A DNA stretch of 64,000 nt from BACL21 sp038141525 (GCA_038141525.1 JAYQIF010000008.1:124001-188000), one strand, 5' to 3'. Positions 16,701-25,980 are shown, counted from the stretch's first letter. Numbers and translations: made by a program. Notes: generated from the sequence alone by a model not told the origin.

Positions 16701-17782
16701 AAATTGGTTTGACTTCGTATTGAATCTCGAAGGTGTTTGCGTTTTACTTTTCCCGTATTGGTTACAGGAATCGACTCTAAATTAAGAATTAATTTTGGTC
16801 GTTCTACAGACCCTAAATGGGACATTGCCTGCTCAATTGCCTCTTTTGGGGGCCCTGAATGATCCGTGACTAGAACGATCTGCTCCCCCAAAGATTCGTG
16901 GGGCTGACTGCTGATTACAAAATTTCCAGAGAGATACTGTGTTAACTTTCGCTCAATGACTTCGGGCGAATGCTTCACCCCGCCTGAATTAATCACATCG
17001 TCCACACGTCCCATATACGTAAAAGAATAACTGTCTAGCAGGTGGACTAAATCGTTTGTCACTAATTGATGGTCTAATAAATTGGGGGCATGAATCACCA
17101 AACACCCTCGATCATCATTGGTAAAAGTGACTTCAGGCATCGCTTTGTAGACCTCCGAGCGCTCGTCTCCATTGAGTCTGCGCGCAGCAACATGGGTTAG
17201 TGTTTCTGTCATCCCATAAGTGGCATAGGCTTTTACACTGCTGTACTGCAATTTTTCCTCTAAATGAAGCGGCAATACCCCTCCCCCAACAATTAAGGTT
17301 TTTACTTTATTTAAGGCGCGATAAGAATGGGCCAGTTGGTGAGGCACTAAAGCGACAAAATCGTAATGTGAATCGTATTGAGTCAGCGCATCTTTTGTCG
17401 GTGCTACCACGTGTAAATGCAAACCTAAAACCAGCGATCGAACAACCATCATCTTTCCTGCGATAAACGACAAGGGCAGGCACAAAAGAGCTTCAGATCC
17501 AGGACCAAGGTCAAAAAAAGCACCTGTGGTCTGCGCACTTAGTCGCATTTTATCTTTGATCAAATAACACTTTTTCGGAGTTCCGGTAGTCCCAGAAGTA
17601 TAAGAAACGATATTCGATTCGGGACTGAGCCATTGGGTCAAAAATTCAGCTAAATCACGCTCGTGATCATCGCCATGCTGATCTATAGAGTTGAGAAATT
17701 CTTCAAAATCAGCCAAGGTCTCAAAAGACAAACCATTGAGCTTAAAACTGGGATGCCATGGTAGGTTTTGCTTTGGACTCAT
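16697..17782 (-). CDS. menE: O-succinylbenzoate-CoA ligase MenE
   Basis: An ANL-superfamily adenylating enzyme of 361 residues, the short form usual in Flavobacteriaceae. The AMP-binding P-loop is SYTSGTTGTPKKCYLIK near residues 60-76. TYGMTETLTH near 193 and YMGRVDDVINSGGVKHSP near 261 are conserved core motifs, and the C-terminal catalytic Lys lies in TNTGKVKRKHL near 344. It converts o-succinylbenzoate to its CoA ester in menaquinone synthesis. Upstream on the same strand lie a CPBP protease gene, menC and menA. The stop overlaps the start of the M24 peptidase. Confidence 0.93.
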   Translation of the reverse strand: MSPKQNLPWHPSFKLNGLSFETLADFEEFLNSIDQHGDDHERDLAEFLTQWLSPESNIVSYTSGTTGTPKKCYLIKDKMRLSAQTTGAFFDLGPGSEALLCLPLSFIAGKMMVVRSLVLGLHLHVVAPTKDALTQYDSHYDFVALVPHQLAHSYRALNKVKTLIVGGGVLPLHLEEKLQYSSVKAYATYGMTETLTHVAARRLNGDERSEVYKAMPEVTFTNDDRGCLVIHAPNLLDHQLVTNDLVHLLDSYSFTYMGRVDDVINSGGVKHSPEVIERKLTQYLSGNFVISSQPHESLGEQIVLVTDHSGPPKEAIEQAMSHLGSVERPKLILNLESIPVTNTGKVKRKHLRDSIRSQTNL

Positions 17783-17801
17783 GTTTTACTTTCAAAAGCG
17801 A

Positions 17802-18752
17802 TTAATCCTGCATGACTGTTTCCTTTGGAAGCTCAACCCGGCCAAAAAGGCGTTCTGACCAGTTGGTCCAATTGTATTTACGTGCCATCAGCCATAAAAA
17901 AAGCGGGTAAATCACAAATACAGGCATTACGGTATCAATACCTGCACTGGGATCCGATATATCTTTCAGAATTGATTCGGTCTGAAAAGCGGTCCAATCT
18001 GCAGTAACCAGAAGTGCACCAATTAGATTATTGGCGGCATGAAAACCCAACGCCAACTCTAACCCACGATCCATAAGCGTGATTACCCCTAAAAAGAAAC
18101 CCGTTCCGATATAATAAATCATGATGATATTGCCCATTTTATCTACCTCAGGGTTAAAGGCATGCATCGCACCAAACACAACCGAGGTGAACACTAAAGG
18201 TACCCAGCGTGTTTTAGTCATGAGTCCGAGACCTTGCATTATGTAACCTCTGAAAAAATATTCCTCAAATGAGGTCTGCAAGGGAATCATCAAAGCAGCA
18301 ATCACCAAAAGAATTAAAAAAGGCCCCCAATTGAATTGAACCTCAAAAGATTCAGGATGCCATAGGTACTCGATTAAGGTCAGGATTACTGTGGTCACAC
18401 CAATAAGCATAAAACCAAACCAAAAGCGCGACCAGTCAATATTTTTTCTCGAAGTCGTGAGCGAAGTGAAGGATTGCTCGTGTACTTTACGCGTCCAAAG
18501 CAAGACACCACCCAGTCCCACTGCAAAGGCAAACAGCATTAAAAATAAAGTCAAATTTGGCGATAGGATTTGCATTAGAGCATTGGGATCGTCTCCCAAG
18601 GCATTTATGTCACCTCCATCTTGAAATACCTTGGCAAAAACAGCAATAGCCAGCGGAATTGAGCCGAGTTGCCATATGATAAAGATCACAACAATACCCA
18701 GCCAGTAACGCCAAGAATCATGTTTGAATTTATGTGCTTGCCCGATGAACAT
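17802..18752 (-). CDS. CPBP-family intramembrane metalloprotease
   Basis: A 316-residue polytopic membrane protein of the CPBP (CAAX prenyl protease/bacteriocin processing, Abi) family. Its glutamate motif is EEYFFRGYIMQGL near residue 162 (EExxxR). The second motif is VFTSVVFGAMHAFNP near 188 (FxxxH), and the third is ALGFHAANNLIGAL near 236 (HxxxN). These residues form the presumed membrane-embedded active site. The gene lies between menC and menE with gaps of 2 and 19 bp, so it is in the same operon, as I recall for other Flavobacteriaceae. Its substrate is unknown and no link to menaquinone has been shown. Confidence 0.9.
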   Translation of the reverse strand: MFIGQAHKFKHDSWRYWLGIVVIFIIWQLGSIPLAIAVFAKVFQDGGDINALGDDPNALMQILSPNLTLFLMLFAFAVGLGGVLLWTRKVHEQSFTSLTTSRKNIDWSRFWFGFMLIGVTTVILTLIEYLWHPESFEVQFNWGPFLILLVIAALMIPLQTSFEEYFFRGYIMQGLGLMTKTRWVPLVFTSVVFGAMHAFNPEVDKMGNIIMIYYIGTGFFLGVITLMDRGLELALGFHAANNLIGALLVTADWTAFQTESILKDISDPSAGIDTVMPVFVIYPLFLWLMARKYNWTNWSERLFGRVELPKETVMQD

Positions 18753-18754
18753 GG

Positions 18755-19813
18755 TTATAAATTTAGTGAATTAAACGACCATTTTTGATTTAAATCGTAG
18801 TGCAGTTGAGCATTTTGCACACATAGCGGTGCGGGAATATTGTTCAGATACAAACTACCCGTGCCCAAGCCTTGCGGCATCGAAATGTCCTTGGTAGCCG
18901 TATGTTGCGCGATTGCGTTGAGCCCCACATTACTTTCCAAGGCGGAGGTCACCCACCAACCTATATTTTGGTTTTCGGCCCAGCCGATCCATTGATCAGC
19001 CCGATCTAGGCCGCCGATTAAACTGGGTTTCAGAATAATATAGTCGGGCTTTATATGGGACAACATTTGTTGTTTTTGCGCCGCGGTAGATAAGCCAATA
19101 AGCTCTTCATCTAAGGCGATAGCCAACGGTGATTCCTGAACAAGTCGCGCCATGTCTTCCCATTGATTTACAGCGATGGGTTGCTCAATAGAGTGCAAGT
19201 GCAAATCACTCAACCATTTGAGCTTTTCCAAGGCTGTATCAATGGTAAAAGCACCATTGGCATCCACGCGTATTTCCAAATCATCCGGGTGATACTCGGA
19301 GCGTAAGCGCTTGATCAGATTCCATTCCTGGTCAAAATCCTGAGCGCCTATTTTTAGTTTTAAACAACGGAACCCCTCATGAAGTCGGTCTTTTATTTGG
19401 GTGTTCATGAACTCAAAATCACCCATCCAGATCAAACCATTGATGGCCACTCCATGGCCTAAACCTCCATTGGATCCACTGGTAAATTCAGAAGGATATA
19501 ATTGCATGGGATCCTCTGCGTTTAATGCGTCAAAAGCCGTCATCAGCCCCATTCTTATGGAAGGAAAAGGATCCAAATCCTCTAGGAGTACCTCAAGACC
19601 GAGGTGGATATCACGACAAACCTCCGAGAGTTTCTGCTCGTACTGCTCTTTTGGATCAGGGCTCAACCCCCAAAGCACACCACACTCGCCGATCCCTATT
19701 TTGTTTTCGTCCTCCAGAACAATAAAATAAGTTTCTTTGGTCAGCATAACCCCACGAGAGGTACCACTGGGCCGTTTAAAATTTAAGGTATAAGGGATGA
19801 ATCGCGCTTTCAT
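18755..19813 (-). CDS. menC: O-succinylbenzoate synthase MenC
   Basis: An enolase-superfamily enzyme of 352 residues. The N-terminal capping domain is followed by the barrel with catalytic residues: CLKLKIGAQDF near 146 (KxK lysine), IRVDANGAF near 177 (metal Asp), HSIEQPI near 205 (metal Glu), IALDEELIG near 229 (metal Asp) and YIILKPSLIGG near 253 (second Lys). It dehydrates SHCHC to o-succinylbenzoate in menaquinone synthesis. It is 5 bp downstream of menA and 2 bp upstream of the CPBP gene. Muconate cycloisomerase and dipeptide epimerase share the fold, but the men context decides the call. Confidence 0.93.
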   Translation of the reverse strand: MKARFIPYTLNFKRPSGTSRGVMLTKETYFIVLEDENKIGIGECGVLWGLSPDPKEQYEQKLSEVCRDIHLGLEVLLEDLDPFPSIRMGLMTAFDALNAEDPMQLYPSEFTSGSNGGLGHGVAINGLIWMGDFEFMNTQIKDRLHEGFRCLKLKIGAQDFDQEWNLIKRLRSEYHPDDLEIRVDANGAFTIDTALEKLKWLSDLHLHSIEQPIAVNQWEDMARLVQESPLAIALDEELIGLSTAAQKQQMLSHIKPDYIILKPSLIGGLDRADQWIGWAENQNIGWWVTSALESNVGLNAIAQHTATKDISMPQGLGTGSLYLNNIPAPLCVQNAQLHYDLNQKWSFNSLNL

Positions 19814-19818
19814 GATGA

Positions 19819-20709
19819 TCAGAACAATAAAGCCATAAGCAGGGCGTAAAGAAAAGTACTGAGCGCTACTTTTTTTAATTCAGCGTCGAAGTCGCTGGGT
19901 TCAGTAATTTTGTACACGCGCATCACGTGTAACAGCAAGGGCACAAAAGCTAAGACAAAACCCCAACTCCAAAATTCATTCGCGCGCAATAAAGCAAAAA
20001 TAACAGCACTAACTCCTGCCGTGGCGATCAAAGTGTAATGATAGCGCTTAGACCCTGAAAAACCCATGCGAACCGCTAAAGTGCGTTTGCCGATTAGCGC
20101 ATCTTGCGGCGCATCGCGCATATTGTTTAAGTTCAAGACCCCAACACTGAGTAGTCCTATAGTTACGGCCGGAAAAACAAGGGTAAAGTCGATTTGCTTG
20201 ATAAACAAAACTGAGCTTCCCAGCACTGCGAGCAATCCAAAAAAGGCAAAAACAAACAGATCACCCCATCCTGAGTAACCATAAGCACCTCCCCCGACGG
20301 TATAACGAACTGCAGCCCAAATGGCTAACAATGAGAGATTAAAGAATAAAAAAGACAAGATAAAGTCTTGTTGACCAAAGGCCATAAATACGACAATGGT
20401 CGCAGACAAAAAAGTGAGCAGTCCTGTTATCCATACACCGCGCTTCATCTGCCGAGCGGAGATAAACCCTGAGGCCACCATACGGGCCTCACCTTTTCTT
20501 TGAGCATCAGTTCCTTTGACCCCATCTCCATAGTCATTGGCAAAATTCGACAGCACTTGAAAGCCAATTGTCGTGGCGATAGCCCACCAAAATAAAGGTT
20601 GCTGCCACCAAAACTCGGCCGACAAAGCCCCTCCGAGCAGCACACCAGAAACAGACAATGGTAGCGTTCTTAGGCGCGCGGCTTTAATCCAATATTTTAA
20701 TTTATTCAT
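19819..20709 (-). CDS. menA: 1,4-dihydroxy-2-naphthoate polyprenyltransferase MenA
   Basis: A UbiA-superfamily membrane enzyme of 296 residues. The prenyl diphosphate motif is SNFANDYGDGVKGTDAQR near residue 55, the second conserved region is NNMRDAPQDALIGKRTLAVRMG near 195, and multiple hydrophobic helices follow. Start ATG 20709 (MNKLKYWIKAARLRTLPLS) is chosen over 20727 because family members begin with this basic amphipathic segment. It attaches the polyprenyl chain to DHNA, giving demethylmenaquinone at the inner membrane. It is the first gene of the menA-menC-CPBP-menE block and is divergent from a DoxX gene. Confidence 0.93.
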   Translation of the reverse strand: MNKLKYWIKAARLRTLPLSVSGVLLGGALSAEFWWQQPLFWWAIATTIGFQVLSNFANDYGDGVKGTDAQRKGEARMVASGFISARQMKRGVWITGLLTFLSATIVVFMAFGQQDFILSFLFFNLSLLAIWAAVRYTVGGGAYGYSGWGDLFVFAFFGLLAVLGSSVLFIKQIDFTLVFPAVTIGLLSVGVLNLNNMRDAPQDALIGKRTLAVRMGFSGSKRYHYTLIATAGVSAVIFALLRANEFWSWGFVLAFVPLLLHVMRVYKITEPSDFDAELKKVALSTFLYALLMALLF

Positions 20710-20912
20710 AGCGCGGTTATTGAGCAATGAACCTGTAAATCTCCAATGATATCAAGGCCCCCAAAAATAGGGTATATTAAAGCGGTTTCCTAATGTTGGT
20801 ATTCGAATAATAAAAGTATTGAAACCGACTATTTTATGCCCGATTTGACCCTGGCACACACCACTTAGAATTATAAAAAAACAACTATATTTAGTCCAAC
20901 AAAAAAGAATAA
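20710..20912. other. Divergent intergenic region menA/doxX
   Basis: About 200 bp between divergent genes. TATATTTA at about 20892, one base from TANNTTTG, lies near the doxX start and could be its -7 element. I found no open frame with support here. Confidence 0.3.
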
Positions 20913-21287
20913 ATGAAACGATACAATGACCTAGGCCTTTTGCTCTTAAGAGCAGTATTCTCATTGCTCATGCTCACCCATGGTTTCCCGAAACTTATGC
21001 GATTCGTTGAGGGAGATTTTGTGTTGGTCGGTGACCCCGTCGGTCTAGGCGGCATCGTTTCTTCAATTCTAGTCCTTGCAGGAGAAGTCGTAGCCCCCGT
21101 CTTAATTCTGATCGGTTTACAGTCTCGCGCTGCTGCTGTGATCAGTGCTTTTACCATGGCCGTCGCTGCTTTTGTCGTACATGGACACGATCCAATAGCT
21201 AAAAAGGAGCTCGCTCTACTTTATATGTTTGCCTTTATTGCAGTGGCGTTAATGGGGCCGGGGTCATTTTCTATTGATAAAAAATAG
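20913..21287 (+). CDS. DoxX-family membrane protein
   Basis: A 124-residue four-helix inner-membrane protein. The N-terminal segment LLLLRAVFSLLMLTHGFPKL near residues 8-27 is the typical DoxX start, followed by GGIVSSILVLAGEVVAPVLILIG and a final AFIAVALMGPG region. DoxX/DoxD proteins are associated with quinone- or thiosulfate-linked redox in some species and with oxidative stress in others; function here is unknown. The gene is convergent with holA and overlaps its 3' end by 17 bases. Confidence 0.88.
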   Translation: MKRYNDLGLLLLRAVFSLLMLTHGFPKLMRFVEGDFVLVGDPVGLGGIVSSILVLAGEVVAPVLILIGLQSRAAAVISAFTMAVAAFVVHGHDPIAKKELALLYMFAFIAVALMGPGSFSIDKK

Positions 21288-22278
21288 CCAAAAGCAACTC
21301 TTGAAGTAAATCTTTTGGAGCCAAAGGCACGGTACCAAGGCCCTTACTTTTCATATCAATTTGACGAATTGAGGCAATGATAGCTGAGACCCGCTTCATG
21401 GGATAGATTTGAGCAGCTGCATGATATTCTTTTATAAAATATGGATTAACCCCTAGTACTTTTGGGGCACTGGATTTATCGCTCAAAGAGTGATAAAGCA
21501 GCAATTTTGAATAAAAGTTATAGAGCAGTGCAATGGTCATGATAACCGGGTGATTCTTTGGGTTGTTGGCAAAATACTGAGCAATGGCAAAGGCATGGAC
21601 CTTGTCGCCTCTAGCAATGGCAGACTGCAGTTCGAAATTATTATAATCCTTGCTGATCCCCACATACTCCTCAATCAGCGCGGCATCGATATCCTGACTC
21701 TTCGGAATAATTACTGAGAGTTTTTCCAGTTCCTTATTGATTTTACTCAAATCATTGCCCAAAAAATCGGCAAGCATTTGGGCCGCCTTGGGCGCAATAT
21801 GACGCCCGCGCCCAAGGAGAACTTTTTTAATCCATTCTGGGATTTGATTGTCGTATAATTTGCTGCTGTGAAAAACGACACCACTTGCCTTGATGGCCTT
21901 GAGTAGCTTTTTTCTGGCGTCTAATTTTTTGTATTTGTAGCACAGTACCAAAACGGTGGTGGGCTGTGGTGCGGCCGCATAATCGGCGAGTTGTTCAATA
22001 TTGCGGGAGAGATCCTGTGCTTCCTTAACGATAATCACTTGACGTTCGGCCATCATCGGAAATCGCTTAGCGTGTTCAATAATCTCATCAATCTTAGTGT
22101 CACGGCCATAAAGCACCATTTGATTGAATCCTTTTTCTGCCTCCGATAAAACGCGGTCCTCAATATATTGACTGATCACATCAATATAATAAGGCTCCTC
22201 ACCCATCAATGCATAAATCGGAGCAATCTGTCCCGATTCAATTGATTTTAAGATGGAATTTACTTGCTCTAAAGCCAT
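21271..22278 (-). CDS. holA: DNA polymerase III subunit delta HolA
   Basis: A 335-residue clamp-loader delta subunit. The N-terminus has the family pattern APIYALMGEEPYYIDVISQYIE near residues 17-38. FNQMVLYGRDTKIDEIIEHAKRFPMMAERQVIIVKEAQDL near 51-90 corresponds to the delta region that binds the beta clamp, and a helical C-terminal collar domain follows. It loads the sliding clamp during replication. It is transcribed divergently from an HsdR_N-like gene, a neighbour pair I recall from many Bacteroidota. Confidence 0.93.
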   Translation of the reverse strand: MALEQVNSILKSIESGQIAPIYALMGEEPYYIDVISQYIEDRVLSEAEKGFNQMVLYGRDTKIDEIIEHAKRFPMMAERQVIIVKEAQDLSRNIEQLADYAAAPQPTTVLVLCYKYKKLDARKKLLKAIKASGVVFHSSKLYDNQIPEWIKKVLLGRGRHIAPKAAQMLADFLGNDLSKINKELEKLSVIIPKSQDIDAALIEEYVGISKDYNNFELQSAIARGDKVHAFAIAQYFANNPKNHPVIMTIALLYNFYSKLLLYHSLSDKSSAPKVLGVNPYFIKEYHAAAQIYPMKRVSAIIASIRQIDMKSKGLGTVPLAPKDLLQELLLAIFYQ

Positions 22279-22373
22279 TGTTCTGTTCTCGGTTATCTCT
22301 TAAGGCCATCAAAAAGGCTGGAGTTCAATCTTAAACAACTATGAAAAGCTGAAACAAAATATTACTTTGCGTT

Positions 22374-22811
22374 ATGATTTTACTGGATTTTCCCAAATAC
22401 GCCTTTCGTTTCAAAAATAGCGAAAACAAACGGTTGATCTTTGATCCACTGCGGAAAATATTCGTGATTTTAACCCCCGAGGAATGGGTGCGCCAGCATG
22501 TTATTCACTGGCTATTGTACCACCAAAAGCAATCAGCCTCACTGATGCGCTCCGAGCAAAAAATTGAAGTTAACGGACTAACCCGCCGATGTGATGTATT
22601 GCTGTATTGGCCTGACGGCAGAATTAAACTAGTGGTTGAATGTAAACGACCCCAGGTAAACATTAATCAAGAAACTTTTGATCAAATCGCTCGTTACAAT
22701 AGCAGCCTGAATGCTGATTTTTTAATGGTTACCAATGGTTTAAATCATTACTACTGTAAGATCAATAAAGATCAAAATGGGTATCAGTTTTTAAAGGAAT
22801 TGCCATTGTGA
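22374..22811 (+). CDS. HsdR N-terminal-like PD-(D/E)XK nuclease-fold protein
   Basis: A 145-residue protein of the type I restriction enzyme R N-terminal family (HSDR_N_2). The nuclease core is visible as CDVLLYWPDGRIKLVVECKRP near residues 74-94, with Asp and the E-x-K pair, and a preceding Glu in RSEQKIEV. It is a stand-alone domain with no helicase, HsdM or HsdS nearby, so it is not an intact restriction system. Its conserved place next to holA suggests a housekeeping DNA role; this is inference. Start ATG 22374. Confidence 0.87.
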   Translation: MILLDFPKYAFRFKNSENKRLIFDPLRKIFVILTPEEWVRQHVIHWLLYHQKQSASLMRSEQKIEVNGLTRRCDVLLYWPDGRIKLVVECKRPQVNINQETFDQIARYNSSLNADFLMVTNGLNHYYCKINKDQNGYQFLKELPL

Positions 22812-22916
22812 CCCTCTTTTATAACTGGGATGAGACTGGACTGAAATTGAATTGGACTGAGGTTTCGTTCCTTCGGTCCATCATTGGGTTAGCATACGGC
22901 AGCCAAAAAAACTCAT

Positions 22917-22949
22917 AAAAAAACGCGGCCCAGTGGGCCGCGTTTTTTT
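22917..22949. terminator. Bidirectional Rho-independent terminator
   Basis: An A7 run, a perfect GC-rich stem CGCGGCCC / GGGCCGCG with loop AGT, and a T7 run. The symmetrical A/T tails serve both converging genes, dnaK on the minus strand and the HsdR_N-like gene on the plus strand. Confidence 0.95.
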
Positions 22950-22968
22950 ATTCGACTAAGCTAAAAAT

Positions 22969-24870
22969 CTATTTAACTTCCTCGAAATCTACGTCTTCAA
23001 CATCGTCCGTGGCTTGAGCGTCTTGAGCATCTGCTCCAGGTGCGCCGCCAGGTTGTCCTTGAGCTTCGGCTTGTGCTTTATACATTTCCTCAGAAGCTAC
23101 TTTCCAGGCCTCATTGATCTTGTCTAAAGCAGGTTGAATTGTTGCTAAATCTTTAGTTTCAAAAGCTTTTTTCAACTCTTCCAAAGCATCCTGAATCGGC
23201 TGTTTTTTATCATCGCTTAATTTATCGCCAAACTCTGAAAGTTGTTTTTCGGTTTGGAAAATCATGGCGTCAGCCTCATTGATTTTGTCAGCAGTCTCTT
23301 TTGCCTGCTTATCCGCTTCTGCATTAGCTTCTGCATCGGCTTTCATCTTTTGAATTTCTTCTTCAGTCAATCCAGAAGAGGCCTCGATACGAATGTCCTG
23401 TGACTTACCAGTGGCTTTATCTGTTGCACTTACTTTTATAATACCATTCGCATCGATATCAAATGTTACTTCGATTTGAGGCGTTCCTCTGGGTGCTGGT
23501 GGAATACCATCTAAGTGGAAACGACCGATGGTCTTGTTATCTCCCGCCATGGGACGCTCTCCTTGTAACACATGAATCTCAACACTTGGCTGATTGTCTG
23601 CTGCAGTAGAGAACACTTGACTCTTTTTGGTTGGGATCGTGGTGTTGGCCTCGATTAATTTGGTCATGACACTACCCATAGTCTCAATTCCTAGAGAAAG
23701 AGGGGTAACATCTAAAAGAAGTACATCTTTGACATCTCCAGTCAATACACCTCCTTGAATAGCCGCACCAATGGCCACAACCTCATCCGGATTTACGCCT
23801 TTATTCGGTGCTTTTCCGAAGAAGTTCTCCACGGCTTGTTGTACCGCTGGAATTCGCGTTGATCCACCCACTAAAATAATCTCATCGATATCGCTTTTGC
23901 TAAGTCCGGCAGATTTCATGGCTTTTTCACAAGGAGCAATAGTACGCTTCACTAAATCTTCTATCAACTGCTCAAATTTAGCACGGCTTAACGTTTTTAC
24001 TAAGTGCTTAGGTCCACTGGCTGTAGCAGTTACATAAGGCAAGTTGATTTCGGTTTGCGTAGAAGACGACAATTCTATTTTGGCCTTTTCAGCGGCTTCT
24101 TTGAGACGCTGAAGGGCCATAGGATCTTGACGCAAATCCATTTGCTCATCGTTTTGGAATTCATCAGCCAGCCAGTTGATGATTTTTTGATCTACATCAT
24201 CCCCCCCTAAGTGGGTATCGCCATCGGTCGCCAATACTTCAAAAACACCATCGCCTAATTCAAGGATAGAGACATCATGCGTTCCTCCTCCAAAATCGAA
24301 GACAACAATTTTTTGATCGGTACTCTTTTTATCTAAACCATATGCAAGAGCAGCTGCAGTAGGCTCGTTTATGATGCGCTCTACTTTAAGACCAGCGATT
24401 TCACCTGCTTCTTTAGTGGCCTGACGCTGACTGTCATTAAAGTAAGCAGGAACAGTAATCACCGCACGGCTTACCTCTTGTCCAATGTAATCCTCAGCAG
24501 TTTTCTTCATTTTCTGAAGAATCATAGCACTGAGCTCTTGTGGCGTATACAAACGACCATCAATATCCACTCGAGGCGTATCATTATCGCCTTTAACAAC
24601 TTTATAAGCAGCTCTTTGTGCTTCCTGAGTTGATTCGGAGTATTTATTCCCCATGAATCGTTTGATTGAAGAAATCGTCTTAGTTGGGTTGGTTACCGCC
24701 TGTCTTTTGGCTGGATCGCCAACTTTTATTTCTCCTCCCTCAACAAATGCAATGACTGAAGGCGTTGTTCTTTTACCCTCTGCATTGGGGATTACAGTAG
24801 GTTCACTACCCTCCATTACAGAGACACATGAATTGGTAGTTCCTAAGTCTATTCCAATTATTTTACTCAT
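22969..24870 (-). CDS. dnaK: Chaperone DnaK (Hsp70)
   Basis: A 633-residue Hsp70. The ATPase domain starts with GIDLGTTNSCVSVMEG near residue 5. VPAYFNDSQRQATKEAGEIAGL near 138, VFDFGGGTHDVSIL near 190 and ILVGGSTRIPAVQ near 334 are the phosphate and adenosine motifs. The linker VLLLDVTPLSLG near 382 precedes the substrate-binding domain, and the tail ends in an acidic DDVEDVDFEEVK. It refolds proteins with DnaJ and GrpE, neither of which is in this window. It stands alone between a terminator and a long upstream region with inverted repeats that may carry heat-shock control. Confidence 0.97.
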   Translation of the reverse strand: MSKIIGIDLGTTNSCVSVMEGSEPTVIPNAEGKRTTPSVIAFVEGGEIKVGDPAKRQAVTNPTKTISSIKRFMGNKYSESTQEAQRAAYKVVKGDNDTPRVDIDGRLYTPQELSAMILQKMKKTAEDYIGQEVSRAVITVPAYFNDSQRQATKEAGEIAGLKVERIINEPTAAALAYGLDKKSTDQKIVVFDFGGGTHDVSILELGDGVFEVLATDGDTHLGGDDVDQKIINWLADEFQNDEQMDLRQDPMALQRLKEAAEKAKIELSSSTQTEINLPYVTATASGPKHLVKTLSRAKFEQLIEDLVKRTIAPCEKAMKSAGLSKSDIDEIILVGGSTRIPAVQQAVENFFGKAPNKGVNPDEVVAIGAAIQGGVLTGDVKDVLLLDVTPLSLGIETMGSVMTKLIEANTTIPTKKSQVFSTAADNQPSVEIHVLQGERPMAGDNKTIGRFHLDGIPPAPRGTPQIEVTFDIDANGIIKVSATDKATGKSQDIRIEASSGLTEEEIQKMKADAEANAEADKQAKETADKINEADAMIFQTEKQLSEFGDKLSDDKKQPIQDALEELKKAFETKDLATIQPALDKINEAWKVASEEMYKAQAEAQGQPGGAPGADAQDAQATDDVEDVDFEEVK

Positions 24871-24910
24871 AATATTTATCTTATCAATTAAGGATTTCGT
24901 TTTGAATTCG

Positions 24911-24962
24911 ACTTGCTTAAGTCAAGTTTCATGCCATAGCAGGTGATATGACAGCCTGTCAG
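24911..24962. promoter_or_regulatory. Inverted repeats in the dnaK/lpxL-like intergenic region
   Basis: Two inverted repeats lie upstream of dnaK. ACTTG-CTTAAG-TCAAG at 24911-24925 is a near-perfect palindrome, and TGACA-N3-TGTCA at 24950-24962 is a perfect inverted repeat. Either could be an operator for a heat-shock regulator. There is no CIRCE element in the region, and I cannot assign a regulator. Confidence 0.4.
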
Positions 24963-25027
24963 TAACACTTGCATGCACGCAGCAGCTTTGGCGTGAATTA
25001 GTCATTTTGCAACTGACAAAATTTACT

Positions 25028-25054
25028 TTGGGCCAGAAAAATTCTTTAGTTTTA
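25028..25054 (+). promoter_or_regulatory. Candidate promoter of the LpxL-like gene
   Basis: TTG at 25028-25030, a 16-bp spacer and TAGTTTTA at 25047-25054 (one mismatch to TANNTTTG). ATG 25063 follows after eight bases. Confidence 0.5.
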
Positions 25055-25062
25055 CACCCAAT

Positions 25063-25953
25063 ATGGACCAACTCCTTTATTATCTTCTTTATCCCATCTT
25101 GTGGCTTTTGTCCAAATTGCCGTTTTGGATGTTGTACGGCATTTCAAACTGCTGTTACTACCTACTTTATTACCTTCTGGGCTACCGAAAAAAAGTTGTC
25201 CTGGCCAATTTAAAAATGGCTTTACCGGGACGCTCCGAGGAAGAATATTTGCGCCTGAGTAAATTATTCTTTCGTCATATGTGCGACCTAATTGTCGAAA
25301 GCCTCAAAAGCCTTACGATTTCAGAGCAAGAGCTGCGTCGTCGCTTTGTCTATGAAAACCTAGAGTACTGTGATGAATTACACACAAAAAACTTAAGCAC
25401 GATCATCATGTGTGGGCATTATGCGAGTTGGGAATGGAGCTTTATGATGCCAATGCTGGTCCCTTTTCACGGAATTGGTGTGTACAAAAAACTAAAAAAC
25501 CCTCATTTCGATCGCTTGGCCAGACGCATTAGAGGGCGCTTTGAGGGTGTACTTGTTCCCAACAAGGATATTCGTCAATATCTGACTGAGTGTAACGAAA
25601 AAGGCACTAAAACCATGACCATGATCATATCCGATCAGTCGCCTAAATCAAAATCGTTTAGGCACAGCTTTAAATTTTTGGGGCATCAGACACCATTTTT
25701 TACAGGAACCGAGGATATGGCCCGTAAAATGAACTTCGCTTTGATTTATCTCAAAATAGAAAAGATCAAACGTGGCTATTACAAAGGTACGGTTGTTCCC
25801 ATCAGTGAAGATGCCAATGCCGAGGAACAAGGCGCCATCACACGCAAATTTATTGCGGCTTTGGAAGAGCAAATCCTTAAAAAACCGCAGTATTATCTGT
25901 GGTCCCACAAGCGCTGGAAACATCATCCTGAGTTTCAAAACCTCATGAATTGA
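25063..25953 (+). CDS. LpxL/HtrB-type lipid A acyltransferase
   Basis: A 296-residue lysophospholipid acyltransferase of the LpxL/HtrB/WaaM family. An N-terminal hydrophobic region (LLYYLLYPILWLLSKLPFWML) anchors it to the inner membrane. The catalytic HX4(D/E) motif is GHYASWEWSF near residues 112-121, and the family motif DQSPKS lies near 190. A C-terminal WSHKRWKHHP near 280 is typical. It adds a secondary acyl chain to lipid A. It is divergent from dnaK and convergent with glmM. Confidence 0.9.
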   Translation: MDQLLYYLLYPILWLLSKLPFWMLYGISNCCYYLLYYLLGYRKKVVLANLKMALPGRSEEEYLRLSKLFFRHMCDLIVESLKSLTISEQELRRRFVYENLEYCDELHTKNLSTIIMCGHYASWEWSFMMPMLVPFHGIGVYKKLKNPHFDRLARRIRGRFEGVLVPNKDIRQYLTECNEKGTKTMTMIISDQSPKSKSFRHSFKFLGHQTPFFTGTEDMARKMNFALIYLKIEKIKRGYYKGTVVPISEDANAEEQGAITRKFIAALEEQILKKPQYYLWSHKRWKHHPEFQNLMN

Positions 25954-25959
25954 TACGCG

Positions 25960-25980
25960 TAATGCCTGTTTGTGGCATTA
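25960..25980. terminator. Possible bidirectional hairpin between convergent genes
   Basis: TAATGCC and GGCATTA form a perfect 7-bp inverted repeat with a 7-base loop between the acyltransferase and glmM stops. There is no real T run, so termination strength is uncertain. Confidence 0.5.

Noticed and set aside
22374..22811. A restriction-modification or defence system at the HsdR_N-like gene
   Set aside because: Only the stand-alone nuclease-fold domain is present; no HsdM, HsdS or helicase is nearby and the neighbours are replication and housekeeping genes.
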